From: Glutamicibacter protophormiae
GTDB lineage: Bacteria > Actinomycetota > Actinomycetes > Actinomycetales > Micrococcaceae
Length of the DNA stretch: 64,000 nucleotides
Direction of reading: 5' to 3'
Assembly (NCBI RefSeq): GCF_014647495.1
Contig: NZ_BMPH01000006.1
Location: 62,001 to 126,000 of the forward strand
Numbering within the stretch: position 1 is the first letter of the stretch; each line of letters opens with the position of its first letter. A program made the translations under genes and the position numbers. The notes below the pieces were generated by a model, which saw only the letters and a list, made by a program, of their open reading frames with translations, was not told where the DNA came from and did not search any database. Below are positions 28,809-39,615 of the stretch, piece after piece.

Positions 28809-31079
28809 CTACCGAACCGGCGCCCCCAGCGAGGCCGCGTGCACGCCGTCGGCATCCAATGTGAGCAGAACGGTGCCCAGCCTATCGGTGCGCAGCACCT
28901 GCGCGCCCTGCGCCTGGGCCGTGTCGAGGATGCCCTGGTTGGGGTGTCCGTAGGTGTTCTTGGCGCCCACCGACACCAGGAACACCCGGGGCCGGGCCGC
29001 TGCGACCAGCTCCTGCCCGCCGTTGCGGGCCCCGTGGTGCGAGGCCTTGAGGATCGCGGCGGGACCCTGCGGGTGGGCCGCGAGCAGCCGGTGCATGGCC
29101 TGCTCCTCCATGTCCCCGGCGGTGAGGAAGTCGATCTGCCGGTCCCCGCGGGTGAAGGTGAAGCGCAGCACCAGCGAAATGTCGTTCGGCTCCGCGCCAG
29201 CCACGGCCGCGGGATCCGGGCCGATGACCCGGTAGGACACGCCCTGCCCCTGCCCGGTGTCCCCCGGGAGCAGCGCCCGGTGCGGCTGCCACAGCGGCTC
29301 CGGAAATCCCGCGGAGACCAGCCGCTCCCCCAGGTCGATGCCCGAGGACTCGAGCTCCGGCACGCCGCCGAAATGGTCGGCATCCTGGTGCGTGATGAAT
29401 ACCTTGGTCAGCGACTCGATGCCCAGCTGGCGCAGGCAGCCGGCCACCCCGCCATCGGGCGGCCCGGCGTCGATCAGCCAGCCCGCGGACTCGCCGTCGC
29501 GGATGACCAGCGCGTCGCCCTGGCCCACGTCGCACATCGCGATGGACCAGGGCTGGTCCACGGCAGGTTTCCAGAACAGCGTGGCCGGCAGCACCAGCGC
29601 GGCCAGGAACACCGCCAGCACCCCGAGCAGGGCCAGACAGATCCGGCGCACGCGCAGCCGCTCGGTCTGGCTCCCGGCGACCAGCAGCACGCAGAAGACC
29701 GCCGCGATGCCGGCCGCGACCACGATGCCCGGCATCCCCTCGGGCCACGGGCGGCTGGCCCCGGGCAGCCGCACGGCCAGCCGGGCGAGCTGCCCGACCG
29801 CTTCGGCCGGCCATCCGATCAGCCAGGCCAAGGCGTGCGCGGCGCCGGGCAGCACGGTGCACAGCAGCAGCGCGGCCACCCCGAGCCCCGTGATCACCGG
29901 CAGCAGCGGAGCAACCAGCAGGTTCGCCGGCAGCGAGTAGAGGCTGAAGTCCGCATTCAGCGAGATCACCACCGGCAGGCAGGTGAACTGGGCGGCGCAG
30001 CAGATCGCGGTCGGTTCCGCCAGCGGCGCGGGCAGGAACCGGGCGGCCAGCTCGGACAGCGGCACGGTGAGCATGATGATGCCGGCGGTGGCCAGCACCG
30101 ACAGCGCGAACGCCGGCTCGGCGGCCAGCGACGGGTCCAGGACCAGCAGCACCGAGGCGCTCAGTCCGAGGATGCCCAGCGAGCCCTGCCCGCGCCCGGA
30201 AAGCAGCGAGAAGACCGCGATCGCGCCCATCAGTCCCGCCCGCAGCACGCTGGGATCCGGGCCGACGAAGGCGACGAACAGACCCAGCCCGCCGGCCATC
30301 AGGACCCCGGCCAGCACCCGGGGCACGGCGAACAGCCGCAGCAGCACCATCAGCATCGAGCCGACCAGGGCGATGTTCGACCCGCTGACCGCGGTCAGGT
30401 GGCTCAGCCCGCTGCCCCGCATCGCCTCGCCCAGTTCCTCGTCCTGTCCTGAGCGGTCCCCGTAGAGCATGCCCGGCAGCAGCGCCCTGGCGTCGGGCGG
30501 CAGCCCGTCCAGCTGCGCGGCGAAGTGCTCCTTGAGGTTCGAGGCGGGGGTGGGCAGCTGCCAGCTGGTGACCCGCGGCTCGCTGTCGGCGCGGGCCCAC
30601 CAGCGGAAGCTGCCAGAGTCCCCCGCCGGCTGCAGCGAAGCGATCACGGTGAGGTCGCGCGCCCTGCCCGGCAGCGGGCCGCCCAGGGACAGGTGGATCG
30701 GGAGCTCGCAGCGCCGCCACTGGCCCTGGTGCTGGTAGCCATCCAGCTGCGCCGCGCCGGCGACCCCGCCGCCGTCGACGGGCCGCGGCGGGTCCGTGAA
30801 ATGCGCGGTGATCCGGCGCTGCTGCGCTCCGGGGTCGGGCAGCGTGCAGTCGGCCGCGCCCGGGTGCGTGCCGAGCACCGCCAGCGCCGCGAGCAGCAGC
30901 ACCAGCGGGCCGGTGAACCACGGGGCCGCATGGGGCGCGTCGTGCCGGACGCGCAGCAGCAGCGCGAACAACCCGGCGAAGAGCGCGAGCAGCATCAGCA
31001 CCGCCCACCCCGGCGGCGGCAGCAACGCGGCGAGCCAGGCCCCGGCCAGCAGCCACAGCCCGCGGAAGTCGGTGCGCAC
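28809..31079 (-). CDS. comEC: ComEC/Rec2 family DNA uptake channel
   Basis: Predicted inner-membrane DNA import channel, 756 residues from GTG 31079. The N-terminal DUF4131 region is short; a long hydrophobic ComEC domain follows (about 170-430; SGLSHLTAVSGSN is the core motif). The C-terminal metallo-beta-lactamase domain starts near 510 (DVGQGDALVI, HQDADHFGG, KASHHGARNG), with a complete set of metal ligands. It starts 10 nt after comEA. Whether the organism is naturally competent is not shown by these two genes alone. Confidence 0.92.
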   Translation of the reverse strand: MRTDFRGLWLLAGAWLAALLPPPGWAVLMLLALFAGLFALLLRVRHDAPHAAPWFTGPLVLLLAALAVLGTHPGAADCTLPDPGAQQRRITAHFTDPPRPVDGGGVAGAAQLDGYQHQGQWRRCELPIHLSLGGPLPGRARDLTVIASLQPAGDSGSFRWWARADSEPRVTSWQLPTPASNLKEHFAAQLDGLPPDARALLPGMLYGDRSGQDEELGEAMRGSGLSHLTAVSGSNIALVGSMLMVLLRLFAVPRVLAGVLMAGGLGLFVAFVGPDPSVLRAGLMGAIAVFSLLSGRGQGSLGILGLSASVLLVLDPSLAAEPAFALSVLATAGIIMLTVPLSELAARFLPAPLAEPTAICCAAQFTCLPVVISLNADFSLYSLPANLLVAPLLPVITGLGVAALLLCTVLPGAAHALAWLIGWPAEAVGQLARLAVRLPGASRPWPEGMPGIVVAAGIAAVFCVLLVAGSQTERLRVRRICLALLGVLAVFLAALVLPATLFWKPAVDQPWSIAMCDVGQGDALVIRDGESAGWLIDAGPPDGGVAGCLRQLGIESLTKVFITHQDADHFGGVPELESSGIDLGERLVSAGFPEPLWQPHRALLPGDTGQGQGVSYRVIGPDPAAVAGAEPNDISLVLRFTFTRGDRQIDFLTAGDMEEQAMHRLLAAHPQGPAAILKASHHGARNGGQELVAAARPRVFLVSVGAKNTYGHPNQGILDTAQAQGAQVLRTDRLGTVLLTLDADGVHAASLGAPVR

Positions 31080-31089
31080 TACGAGCCCC

Positions 31090-31800
31090 TCACGGCTGCA
31101 CCAGCTCGCGCAGGTTGCCCAGCACCGCGGGGCCGATCCCGGAGACCGCGTCCAGCTCCTCCACGGAGGCGAACGGGCCGTTGGCTTCGCGGAAGTCGAT
31201 GATGCGCTGGGCCAGCGCGGGACCGATGCCCGGCAGTTCCTGCAGCTGCTGGGCGTCGGCGCTGTTCAGCGAGATCTTCCCGCCGCGCTGCGCCCCGCCC
31301 GGCGTGCCGGAGGATGCGCCGCTTGAAGGGCCGGCGGCGGAGGGGGCGGCGGGGGCCGGGGCGTCCGAGGCGCCGGGCAGCACGATCTGCTGCCCGTCGG
31401 CCAGCCGCGCGGCCAGGTTCAGCAGTTCGGGGCGGGCGGAGCGCCGCAGGCCGCCGGCCGCCTCCAGCGCGTCGGCGATGCGCGATCCGGCGGGCAGGGT
31501 GTAGACCCCGGGCCGCTTCACCGCGCCGACCACGTGCACGGTCACCGCGCCCGCGGAGCTGCCGGGGTCGGCGGAGGACGCGGCGGAGGGGCCGGGCGCA
31601 GCGGTGCCCGGCGGCGAGGGATCGGAAACCAGCGGCACGGTCTGCAGCTGCGTGGTGGTCGGCGGCGGGGCCAGCAGGATCGACAGCCCGATCCAGGCCA
31701 GCACCACCAGCACCAGCACGAGCACCGCCACGCGGCTCACGGCGAATCGCAGCCGCGAGGCACGCGGCGCATACCTGCTGAAGAAGTCATGGCGCCCCAT
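31090..31800 (-). CDS. comEA: ComEA-like DNA-binding protein
   Basis: DNA receptor of the transformation apparatus, 236 residues. One N-terminal transmembrane segment (LVLVLVVLAWIGLSILL), a Pro/Ala/Ser-rich spacer, a SLBB-like part (VTVHVVGAVKRPGVYTL) and a C-terminal pair of helix-hairpin-helix motifs (LQELPGIGPALAQRI and LDAVSGIGPAVLGNL). Part of degV-comEA-comEC; degV ends 15 nt upstream. Confidence 0.92.
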   Translation of the reverse strand: MGRHDFFSRYAPRASRLRFAVSRVAVLVLVLVVLAWIGLSILLAPPPTTTQLQTVPLVSDPSPPGTAAPGPSAASSADPGSSAGAVTVHVVGAVKRPGVYTLPAGSRIADALEAAGGLRRSARPELLNLAARLADGQQIVLPGASDAPAPAAPSAAGPSSGASSGTPGGAQRGGKISLNSADAQQLQELPGIGPALAQRIIDFREANGPFASVEELDAVSGIGPAVLGNLRELVQP

Positions 31801-31815
31801 GGGAGCCAGTGTGCG

Positions 31816-32754
31816 TTAGCGGGCGGGCGGCTGCTGGGGTTGCGGCGCGGGCTGTGGATACAGCGGGGCCACGGCCACGCCGAGCACCCCCATGCCGGTG
31901 TGCGCGGCCAGCACCGCCGGCAGCGACTCGATGAGCACCTCGCCGGCGCAGTACGGGTTCAGCTCGGTGGCGATCTCGGTGGCCAGCTCCGCGGCGCCGA
32001 AGTGCATGACCCCCAGCCGCACCGGGCCCTGCGCCGCGGCGGCGTCGCGCTGGGCGAGGGCGACCAGCCGCGCCTGGGCGCGGGCGAAGGAGCGCGGCTT
32101 CTCCAGCGGGGCGATGACCCCGTCGGCCAGGCCCAGGATCGGCTTGACGTTCAGCAGGCTGCCGAACACCGAGGAGACCGCGCTGATCCGCCCGCCGCGG
32201 CGCAGCTGCTCCAGGGAGGGCACCGCGAAGTAGATGGTATTGCCGGCGGCGCCGGAGGCGATCTGCTCCAGCATGCCCAGCTGCGCGCCGGCGTCGCGCG
32301 CGGCGAGCACGTCGGCGACCGCGAAGCCCTGGGCCATCGCCACGGTGCGCGAATCGATGACGCTCACCGGCACCGGGGCCTGGGAGGCGGCCAGCCGGGC
32401 GGCGTCCACCGTCCCGGAGAGCCCCGCGGAGAGGTGGATGGAGACGACCTCCCGGCAGCCGGCCGCGGCCAGCTGCGCATAGGCGCGCGCGAACTCGCCG
32501 GGGGCCGGCCTCGAGGTTTTCACGCTCTGGCCCATGGCCAGGCCCATCATCAGCGCGTTCACGTCCTCCCCGTGCACATGGTTGTCCACGATGATCGGGA
32601 TGCCCAGCTGGATGAAGTCAGCGCTGGCCAGCAGCGCCGGCGGCAGGCAGGAGGCCGAATCGGTCACCACCCCGATCCGGGCGCCGGAAAGCCCACGCGG
32701 GGCCAGCAGCTTGTGCAGCCAGCCCGTGCGTGGGCTCTTGGATCGCTCAGTCAT
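31816..32754 (-). CDS. DegV family fatty-acid-binding protein
   Basis: Cytoplasmic protein of the DegV fold that binds fatty acids; members in Gram-positives (FakB) present fatty acids to a kinase. 312 residues. Visible: GVVTDSASCLP near residue 29, the conserved SRPAPGEF segment, and HLSAGLSGTVDAARLAA near 138. The C-terminus ends in a Pro/Gln-rich tail. The ATG lies 6 nt from TAAGCT, so the transcript is probably leaderless. It leads degV-comEA-comEC. No FakA-like kinase is in the window. Confidence 0.9.
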   Translation of the reverse strand: MTERSKSPRTGWLHKLLAPRGLSGARIGVVTDSASCLPPALLASADFIQLGIPIIVDNHVHGEDVNALMMGLAMGQSVKTSRPAPGEFARAYAQLAAAGCREVVSIHLSAGLSGTVDAARLAASQAPVPVSVIDSRTVAMAQGFAVADVLAARDAGAQLGMLEQIASGAAGNTIYFAVPSLEQLRRGGRISAVSSVFGSLLNVKPILGLADGVIAPLEKPRSFARAQARLVALAQRDAAAAQGPVRLGVMHFGAAELATEIATELNPYCAGEVLIESLPAVLAAHTGMGVLGVAVAPLYPQPAPQPQQPPAR

Positions 32755-32760
32755 GTCTTG

Positions 32761-32766
32761 AGCTTA
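32761..32766 (-). promoter_or_regulatory. -10 hexamer of a leaderless promoter (degV-comEA-comEC)
   Basis: TAAGCT, exactly 6 nt before the ATG at 32754. Confidence 0.6.
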
Positions 32767-32785
32767 CGGTACGCGTCGGCCGGAA

Positions 32786-35275
32786 CTACGGCGCCGGAAC
32801 CACGTTCACGAGCTTCGGGGCGCGCACGATGACCTTCAGCGGCGCCTTCCCGTCCAGCATGCGCACGACGGCCTCGTGGGCCAGCGCCTGCTCGCGCAGC
32901 TCGTCCTCGGAGATGTCCACCGGAACTTCGAGGCGCGCGCGCACCTTGCCCTTGATCTGCACCACGGCGGTGACGGTGTCATCCACCAGCAGCGACTCGT
33001 CCACGTCCGGCCAGGCGCTGGTCGCGACGCTCGGGGCGTAGCCCAGCGCCTCCCACATGTCCTCGGCGGTGTACGGGGCGAACAGGCTCAGCAGCTGGGC
33101 GACCACGGTCGCGGCCTCGCGCACCGACGGATCGGCCGCGCCGGCGCCCGAGTCGATGGTCTTGCGGGCGGCGTTGACCAGCTCCATGGTCTTGGCGATC
33201 ACCACGTTGAACTTGCCCGAATCCAGCAGCGCGGCGGACTCGTGCACGGTGCGGTGGGTGACCTGGCGCAGCGCCTTGTCGCCTTCCCGATAGTCCACGC
33301 CCGGGGCGCTGGCCACGTCCTGGGCCACTCGCCAGGCGCGGGCCAGGAACTTCTGCGAACCGTACGGCGAGACGTCGGCCCAGTCCACGTCGTCCTCCGG
33401 CGGGGAGGCGAACACCATGGTCAGGCGCACCGCGTCCACGCCGAACTTGTCCAGCTGCTGGCCCAGGTCCACGCCGTTGCCCAGCGACTTGCTCATGGCC
33501 TTGCCGCCGTTGAGCACCTGGCCCTGGTTCAGCAGCGCGCTGAACGGCTCCTGCACGTCGATCAGGCCCAGGTCGTAGATGACCTTGGTGAAGAAGCGGG
33601 AGTACAGCAGGTGCAGGATCGCGTGCTCGACGCCGCCGACGTACTGCCCCACCGGCATCCAGTCGCGCACGGCCTTCGGGTCGAACGGGCCTTCGGTGTA
33701 GTTCGGGGACACGAAGCGCAGGAAGTACCAGGAAGAGTCCACGAAGGTGTCCATGGTGTCGGTGTCGCGCTTCGCGGTGCCGCCGCAGCTCGGGCACGCC
33801 ACGTTGACCCAGTCCTCGGCAGCCGCCAGCGGGCTGGTGCCCTTCGGGGAGAGCTGCTCGCCGCGCAGGTCATCGGGCAGGCGCACCGGCAGCTGGTCCC
33901 CGGGAACCGGGACCTCGCCGCAGGCTTCGCAGTGGATGATCGGGATCGGGGTGCCCCAGAAGCGCTGGCGGGACAGCAGCCAGTCGCGCAGGCGGAAGTT
34001 CACGGTGTGCTCGCCGGTGCCGGCGGCTTCCACGAGCTCGATGGCCTTGGCGATCGCGTCCACCTTGGTCAGCCCGTTCAGTTCGCCGGAGTTGACCAGC
34101 TGGCCCTCCCCGGCGGTGGCGACGCCGGTGTCGTTCGGGTCCTCCAGGCCGGTGTCGACGACCACGCGCACCGGCAGGTCGAAGGTGCGCGCGAAGTCCA
34201 GGTCGCGCTGGTCGTGCGCGGGCACGGCCATGATCGCCCCGGTGCCGTAGTCGGCCAGCACGTAGTCGGCAGCCCAGATCGGCAGCTTCTCCCCCGACAG
34301 CGGGTTGATGCCGAAGCGCCCGGTGAACACACCGGTCTTTTCGCGTTCGGTGGACTGGCGCTCGATCTCGGACAGCGCCTTGACCTGCTCCTGGTAGGCT
34401 TCCAGGGCTTCGCGGTGCTCGTCGGTGACCAGCTCGCCGGCCAGCTCCGCATCCGCGGCGACCACCATGAAGGTCGCCCCGTACAGGGTGTCCGGGCGGG
34501 TGGTGAAGACCGGGATCTTCACCGCCGGCTGCTCCTGGTGCGCCTCGATCTCGAAGGTCACTTCGGCGCCCTCGGAACGGCCGATCCAGTTCTTCTGCAT
34601 CAGCAGCACGCGCTCGGGCCAGTGGCCCTTGAGCTGCTCCATGTCTTCCAGCAGGCGGTCGGCGTACTCGGTGATCTTGAAGTACCACTGGTTCAGCGAC
34701 TTCTTGGTCACCGCGGTGCCGCAGCGTTCGCAGGCGCCGTTGACGACCTGCTCGTTGGCCAGCACAGTCTGGTCCTTCGGGCACCAGTTCACCGGGTGGT
34801 CCTTGCGGTAGGCCAGGCCCTTCTCGAAGAACTTGGTGAACAGCCACTGGGTCCAGCGGTAGTACTCGGGATCCGAGGTGTGCAGGCGGCGGTCCCAGTC
34901 GGCGGAAATCGCGTAGCGCTTGAAGCTGGCGGCCTGGGTGTCGATGTTCGTGTAGGTCCAGTCCGCGGGGTGCGCGTTGTTCTTGATCGCGGCGTTCTCC
35001 GCGGGCAGCCCGAAGGAGTCCCATCCGATGGGGTGCATGACATCGTAGCCGCGCAAGCGCCAGTACCGAGCCACGACGTCGCCCATGGCGAAGGCCTCGG
35101 CGTGGCCCATGTGCAGGTCGCCCGAGGGGTACGGGAACATGTCCAGCACGTAGCGGCGTTCACGCGTGCCGTCGTCGGCCGGCTTGAACACCTCTAGCTC
35201 GTCCCAAACCGGTAGCCACTTGGACTCAATGTCCTTGAAGTCGTAGGTTCTGGTCTCGTTCGTCGATGATGTCAC
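32786..35275 (-). CDS. leuS: Leucyl-tRNA synthetase
   Basis: Class Ia aminoacyl-tRNA synthetase, 829 residues from GTG 35275. HIGH signature as HMGH at 55-58, a CP1 editing domain (about 230-420), a zinc-like four-Cys module (CPSCG) in the insertion, and AMSKS in place of KMSKS near residue 600. C-terminal anticodon-binding and LeuRS C-terminal domains are present. An upstream leader of about 140 nt contains a short peptide and hairpins (see below). Confidence 0.96.
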   Translation of the reverse strand: MTSSTNETRTYDFKDIESKWLPVWDELEVFKPADDGTRERRYVLDMFPYPSGDLHMGHAEAFAMGDVVARYWRLRGYDVMHPIGWDSFGLPAENAAIKNNAHPADWTYTNIDTQAASFKRYAISADWDRRLHTSDPEYYRWTQWLFTKFFEKGLAYRKDHPVNWCPKDQTVLANEQVVNGACERCGTAVTKKSLNQWYFKITEYADRLLEDMEQLKGHWPERVLLMQKNWIGRSEGAEVTFEIEAHQEQPAVKIPVFTTRPDTLYGATFMVVAADAELAGELVTDEHREALEAYQEQVKALSEIERQSTEREKTGVFTGRFGINPLSGEKLPIWAADYVLADYGTGAIMAVPAHDQRDLDFARTFDLPVRVVVDTGLEDPNDTGVATAGEGQLVNSGELNGLTKVDAIAKAIELVEAAGTGEHTVNFRLRDWLLSRQRFWGTPIPIIHCEACGEVPVPGDQLPVRLPDDLRGEQLSPKGTSPLAAAEDWVNVACPSCGGTAKRDTDTMDTFVDSSWYFLRFVSPNYTEGPFDPKAVRDWMPVGQYVGGVEHAILHLLYSRFFTKVIYDLGLIDVQEPFSALLNQGQVLNGGKAMSKSLGNGVDLGQQLDKFGVDAVRLTMVFASPPEDDVDWADVSPYGSQKFLARAWRVAQDVASAPGVDYREGDKALRQVTHRTVHESAALLDSGKFNVVIAKTMELVNAARKTIDSGAGAADPSVREAATVVAQLLSLFAPYTAEDMWEALGYAPSVATSAWPDVDESLLVDDTVTAVVQIKGKVRARLEVPVDISEDELREQALAHEAVVRMLDGKAPLKVIVRAPKLVNVVPAP

Positions 35276-35347
35276 TGAGCTCTTCTCACAGATTCGCGGA
35301 AAAATTTCCTGACGGAAAACTGGTTTCTGCTTCCAGACACAACAAAA

Positions 35348-35387
35348 GCCCCCAAATTTCCACTCGGGGGTACGGCCGCATGGCCGT
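35348..35387 (-). promoter_or_regulatory. Hairpin pair in the leuS leader, second one terminator-like
   Basis: On the leuS transcript a perfect 6-bp stem (35387-35372, ACGGCC/GGCCGT, 4-nt loop) is followed directly by a CCCCC/GGGGG stem (35370-35366 with 35353-35349) and then CTTTTGTTG. The second resembles an intrinsic terminator about 70 nt before the leuS start. It is seen in sequence; an attenuator role is inferred. Confidence 0.5.
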
Positions 35388-35389
35388 TC

Positions 35390-35416
35390 TTAGGCTAGGT
35401 CGCGCTGGGAATACAT
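35390..35416 (-). CDS. Putative leuS leader peptide MYSQRDLA
   Basis: An 8-codon frame from ATG 35416 to TAA 35390, with one Leu codon (CTA) as the seventh codon. The ATG is 6 nt from a TAGAAT hexamer, so it would be the very first codon of the transcript. It precedes the leuS hairpin pair. The length and single Leu codon make this less certain than the leuA leader. Confidence 0.5.
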   Translation of the reverse strand: MYSQRDLA

Positions 35417-35422
35417 AGGGAG

Positions 35423-35428
35423 ATTCTA
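35423..35428 (-). promoter_or_regulatory. -10 hexamer of the leuS transcript
   Basis: TAGAAT exactly 6 nt before the leader ATG. No clear -35. Confidence 0.65.
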
Positions 35429-35537
35429 CCGCACCGGCGGCGGTGCTCGCCGCATCCGTGAAGCGCAAGCTTGGCCACAGTCCAGGCCGCGCCGCCTGCA
35501 TGTGCGCCACGTCCAGGCGTACGATCGCGGCGCCTGC

Positions 35538-35543
35538 CACAAT
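35538..35543 (+). promoter_or_regulatory. Weak -10 of a possibly leaderless promoter (lipoprotein)
   Basis: CACAAT lies 6 nt before ATG 35550. It has A2 and T6 of the hexamer but lacks T1, so it is a weak match. Confidence 0.35.
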
Positions 35544-35549
35544 TGGCTC

Positions 35550-36053
35550 ATGACCTTACGCTCCCCGCGCCTCGCGCGCCGCTTCGCCGCCCCGCTGCTG
35601 CTGCTGCCCGCCAGCGCCCTCCTGCTGGCCGGTTGCGCCCTGCTCGGCACCTACGAGGGGCACACCTGCGACGGCAGGAAACCCGTCGCTTCCCTGGAGC
35701 AGGCAGGCCGCCAGCTGGTCCAGGCCGCGTACGACCAGGACCTGGACGCCGCCTGCCGGGTCGCCACCCCGTACGTTGGCATCGAACTGGAGCCGGGCAT
35801 GATCGATGCGACCCGGGAGCTGCTGGCCAAGGCAGGAGTCACCCCGCAGAACGTGCAGGTGCGCGTCGGCGAGCAGATGGGCAGCGCGTATTCCGTGCAG
35901 CTGGGCAGCGCCGAGGGCGAGGGCCAGGTCGCGGTCACCGGCCACGCGGTCTGGGATGCCGGCTACACCATCGGGCTGCCCGACCAGGTCTACCCGGACC
36001 TGCCGCCGGCGCCCGAGGATCCAGCCTCGCATTCCGCCTCCGCGGCGCCGTAG
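35550..36053 (+). CDS. Hypothetical lipoprotein
   Basis: 167 residues with a lipoprotein signal: basic n-region (RSPRLARR), hydrophobic core and lipobox LLAGC. The rest is polar, with a Cys in TCDGR and another in ACRVATPYVG, and no motif I recognise. The start is placed at the ATG that gives a normal signal peptide. Divergent from leuS and upstream of the DUF222-HNH gene. Confidence 0.7.
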   Translation: MTLRSPRLARRFAAPLLLLPASALLLAGCALLGTYEGHTCDGRKPVASLEQAGRQLVQAAYDQDLDAACRVATPYVGIELEPGMIDATRELLAKAGVTPQNVQVRVGEQMGSAYSVQLGSAEGEGQVAVTGHAVWDAGYTIGLPDQVYPDLPPAPEDPASHSASAAP

Positions 36054-36142
36054 CCCGCAGCGGGCGCTTCCGCCCACCGGGGTTATCCACACTGCGCACG
36101 CAACCGCCCCCGTGCGGCCGGCGCCGGGTGGAGGCTGGAGCC

Positions 36143-37978
36143 ATGACCACCGAAGCCCTGCTCACCGCGCTGCACACCCTGTGCACCTCCCCGAAGCACC
36201 TGGGGACCCAGCTCACCGCTGGGATGCTGGTGCGTCTGGGCGCGCTGTGCCTGGCCTTGTTCACCGCGCTGGGCCGGCTGGTCCGCGACTCCAGGGATCC
36301 GCGCCTGGTCCTGGCCCACGCGCAGCTGGTGGAAGACTTCGGCCAGCAGGTGCACCATCAGCAGCTGGCCTGCGCACTGGATGCCGAGGTCGCCGGCGCG
36401 GCCGGGCTCAGTCTGGCCACCTACGACGCGCTGCGCGCAGGAACCTGCGACCTTGAGTCCGAACCCGACGTCGCCTCCGGGCGCGCCTGCTACAAGAGCG
36501 CCGGCGATCTGCTCGCCGCGTGGCTGGGCATCACCTATTTCGAGGCGCAGCGCCGGATCGACGACGCGCACCTGCTCATCGGCCGCCGCACCGCCCAGGG
36601 CACCATCTGCGCGCCGCGCTTCGAGCACCTGGCCGGGCTCTACGCCGACGGGCTGGCGGATCGCCGCGCCATCGCCGGCGTGGCCCGCAGCCTGGAGAAG
36701 CTGGAGAAGCCGGACACCACCTTTGACGGGGTGCCGAGCACGCTCACCGCCCGCGCCCCCGACGGCCGGCCGCTGGAGGAGCACGCCGCGATGGAGCTGC
36801 GCGGGCTCGGCCCGATCGAGGCGCGCAAGCAGATCGGCACCCTGGTCAAGGCCTACAAGGACCTGCACGAGGACAAGCTTCCGCCGGATTTGGGCCTGTT
36901 CATCGGGCCCGTCGTGCGCGGCGTGCACACCTTCACCCTGCGCACGCTGGCCACCCACGCGGAATACCTGCGCTCGGTGGCGGCCCAGGCCGGCAGCAAA
37001 CGCACCAAGGCCGGCCGGCATGCGCGCAAGCCCGAGGCGGATTCCGGCGGTTCATCCGGCGCGGAAGGCTCCGGAACCCCGGACTCCCGAGCACAGCAGA
37101 ACTCCCCCGAGGCGGACAACGCTGACACCGCGGACACCGCGGACACCACCCCCGGCAACGAGCGGCCGACCCCGGACTGGCTCCGGCCCGAGTCCCCGAT
37201 GCCCGACTGGGCTGCGGAGGAAGCCTGCCCGAACGGCGGCGCGGACCGCACCCCGGAGCAGGATGGACCGGAACCCGATGACGCGCAGGACGCGGACGAA
37301 ACGGCCGAAACGGACGAAACGGCAACCGGAACTCCGGCTCCGGAAGAGCCCAGCGCCCCGCTGCGCCGGCTGAACGCGCTGATGGCCATCCTCGCCGCGC
37401 CGCCCGCAGGCGCAGCCGCCAAGCCGATCGTCCCGAAGATGCTGGTCTACCTCTGGCTCAAGGACCTGCAGAACCTGGCCGAGGCCCACGGCATCACTGC
37501 CCACGGGGTGGACATCCCGCCGGGTGAACTGCGGCGCCTGCTGGCCACCGCGCGGGTGATCCCGCTGGTGCTGGGCGGCAACAGCCAGCCGATCGACGTC
37601 GGCCGCTCCAGGCGCTTCCACCAGGGATACCTCAAGATGGCGGTGATGGCCCGCGACCGCGGCTGCATTGTGCCCGAGTGCACGACGCCGCCGGACCTGG
37701 TGGAGATCGACCACTACAAGAAGCCGTGGTCCGAGGGCGGAACCACCAGCGTCGACTCCGGGGCGGCGATGTGCTCCAACGAGCACCACGGCCGCCATTC
37801 CGGCCAGTTCAAGGTCGTCGACGTGGACGGGCTGCCGCATGTGCTGCTGCCCCCGCACCTGGACCCGGAGCAGAAGCCCCGGCGCAACACCTACTGGGGA
37901 GCCCTGCAGCTCGGCGAGGACCCGCCCGGCGCAGGGCCGCCCCCGGAAGCGGGACCTCCCGCGGACCGGCGCGGGTGA
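36143..37978 (+). CDS. DUF222 domain HNH endonuclease signature protein
   Basis: 611 residues. The N-terminal DUF222 domain (about 60-330) is followed by a low-complexity acidic linker with near-repeats (ADTADTADTT, DETAETDETAT), and a C-terminal HNH module: CIVPECTTPPDLVEIDHYKKPW near 510-535 and CSNEHHGRHSG, which carries the His, Asn and His of the motif. This family is multi-copy in actinobacterial genomes and its job is not established. GGAG lies 5 nt upstream of ATG 36143; the open frame continues upstream without homology. Confidence 0.88.
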   Translation: MTTEALLTALHTLCTSPKHLGTQLTAGMLVRLGALCLALFTALGRLVRDSRDPRLVLAHAQLVEDFGQQVHHQQLACALDAEVAGAAGLSLATYDALRAGTCDLESEPDVASGRACYKSAGDLLAAWLGITYFEAQRRIDDAHLLIGRRTAQGTICAPRFEHLAGLYADGLADRRAIAGVARSLEKLEKPDTTFDGVPSTLTARAPDGRPLEEHAAMELRGLGPIEARKQIGTLVKAYKDLHEDKLPPDLGLFIGPVVRGVHTFTLRTLATHAEYLRSVAAQAGSKRTKAGRHARKPEADSGGSSGAEGSGTPDSRAQQNSPEADNADTADTADTTPGNERPTPDWLRPESPMPDWAAEEACPNGGADRTPEQDGPEPDDAQDADETAETDETATGTPAPEEPSAPLRRLNALMAILAAPPAGAAAKPIVPKMLVYLWLKDLQNLAEAHGITAHGVDIPPGELRRLLATARVIPLVLGGNSQPIDVGRSRRFHQGYLKMAVMARDRGCIVPECTTPPDLVEIDHYKKPWSEGGTTSVDSGAAMCSNEHHGRHSGQFKVVDVDGLPHVLLPPHLDPEQKPRRNTYWGALQLGEDPPGAGPPPEAGPPADRRG

Positions 37979-37986
37979 ACGAAAAA

Positions 37987-38020
37987 GGATCCCGGCCAAC
38001 CTGGTGTTTGACCGGGACCC
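37987..38020 (+). terminator. Hairpin after the DUF222-HNH gene
   Basis: GGATCCCGG (37987-37995) pairs with CCGGGACCC (38012-38020) with one mismatch. Converges on the glpK hairpin. Confidence 0.55.
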
Positions 38021-38028
38021 TTGGTCCG

Positions 38029-38047
38029 CCGGCGGCTTGGCCGCCGG
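38029..38047 (-). terminator. Hairpin after glpK
   Basis: Perfect 8-bp GC stem (38029-38036 with 38040-38047) and a 3-nt loop between the convergent DUF222-HNH gene and glpK. Confidence 0.55.
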
Positions 38048-38062
38048 GAAACCCCTCAGCTT

Positions 38063-39589
<1,527 letters not shown>

Positions 39590-39615
39590 TCAACTTTCTG
39601 TAGAGGGTGCGGGCA

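Noticed and set aside
28839-30452. Plus-strand open frame rich in Gln, Arg and Pro opposite comEC
   Set aside because: Shadow frame; comEC has clear domain motifs on the other strand.
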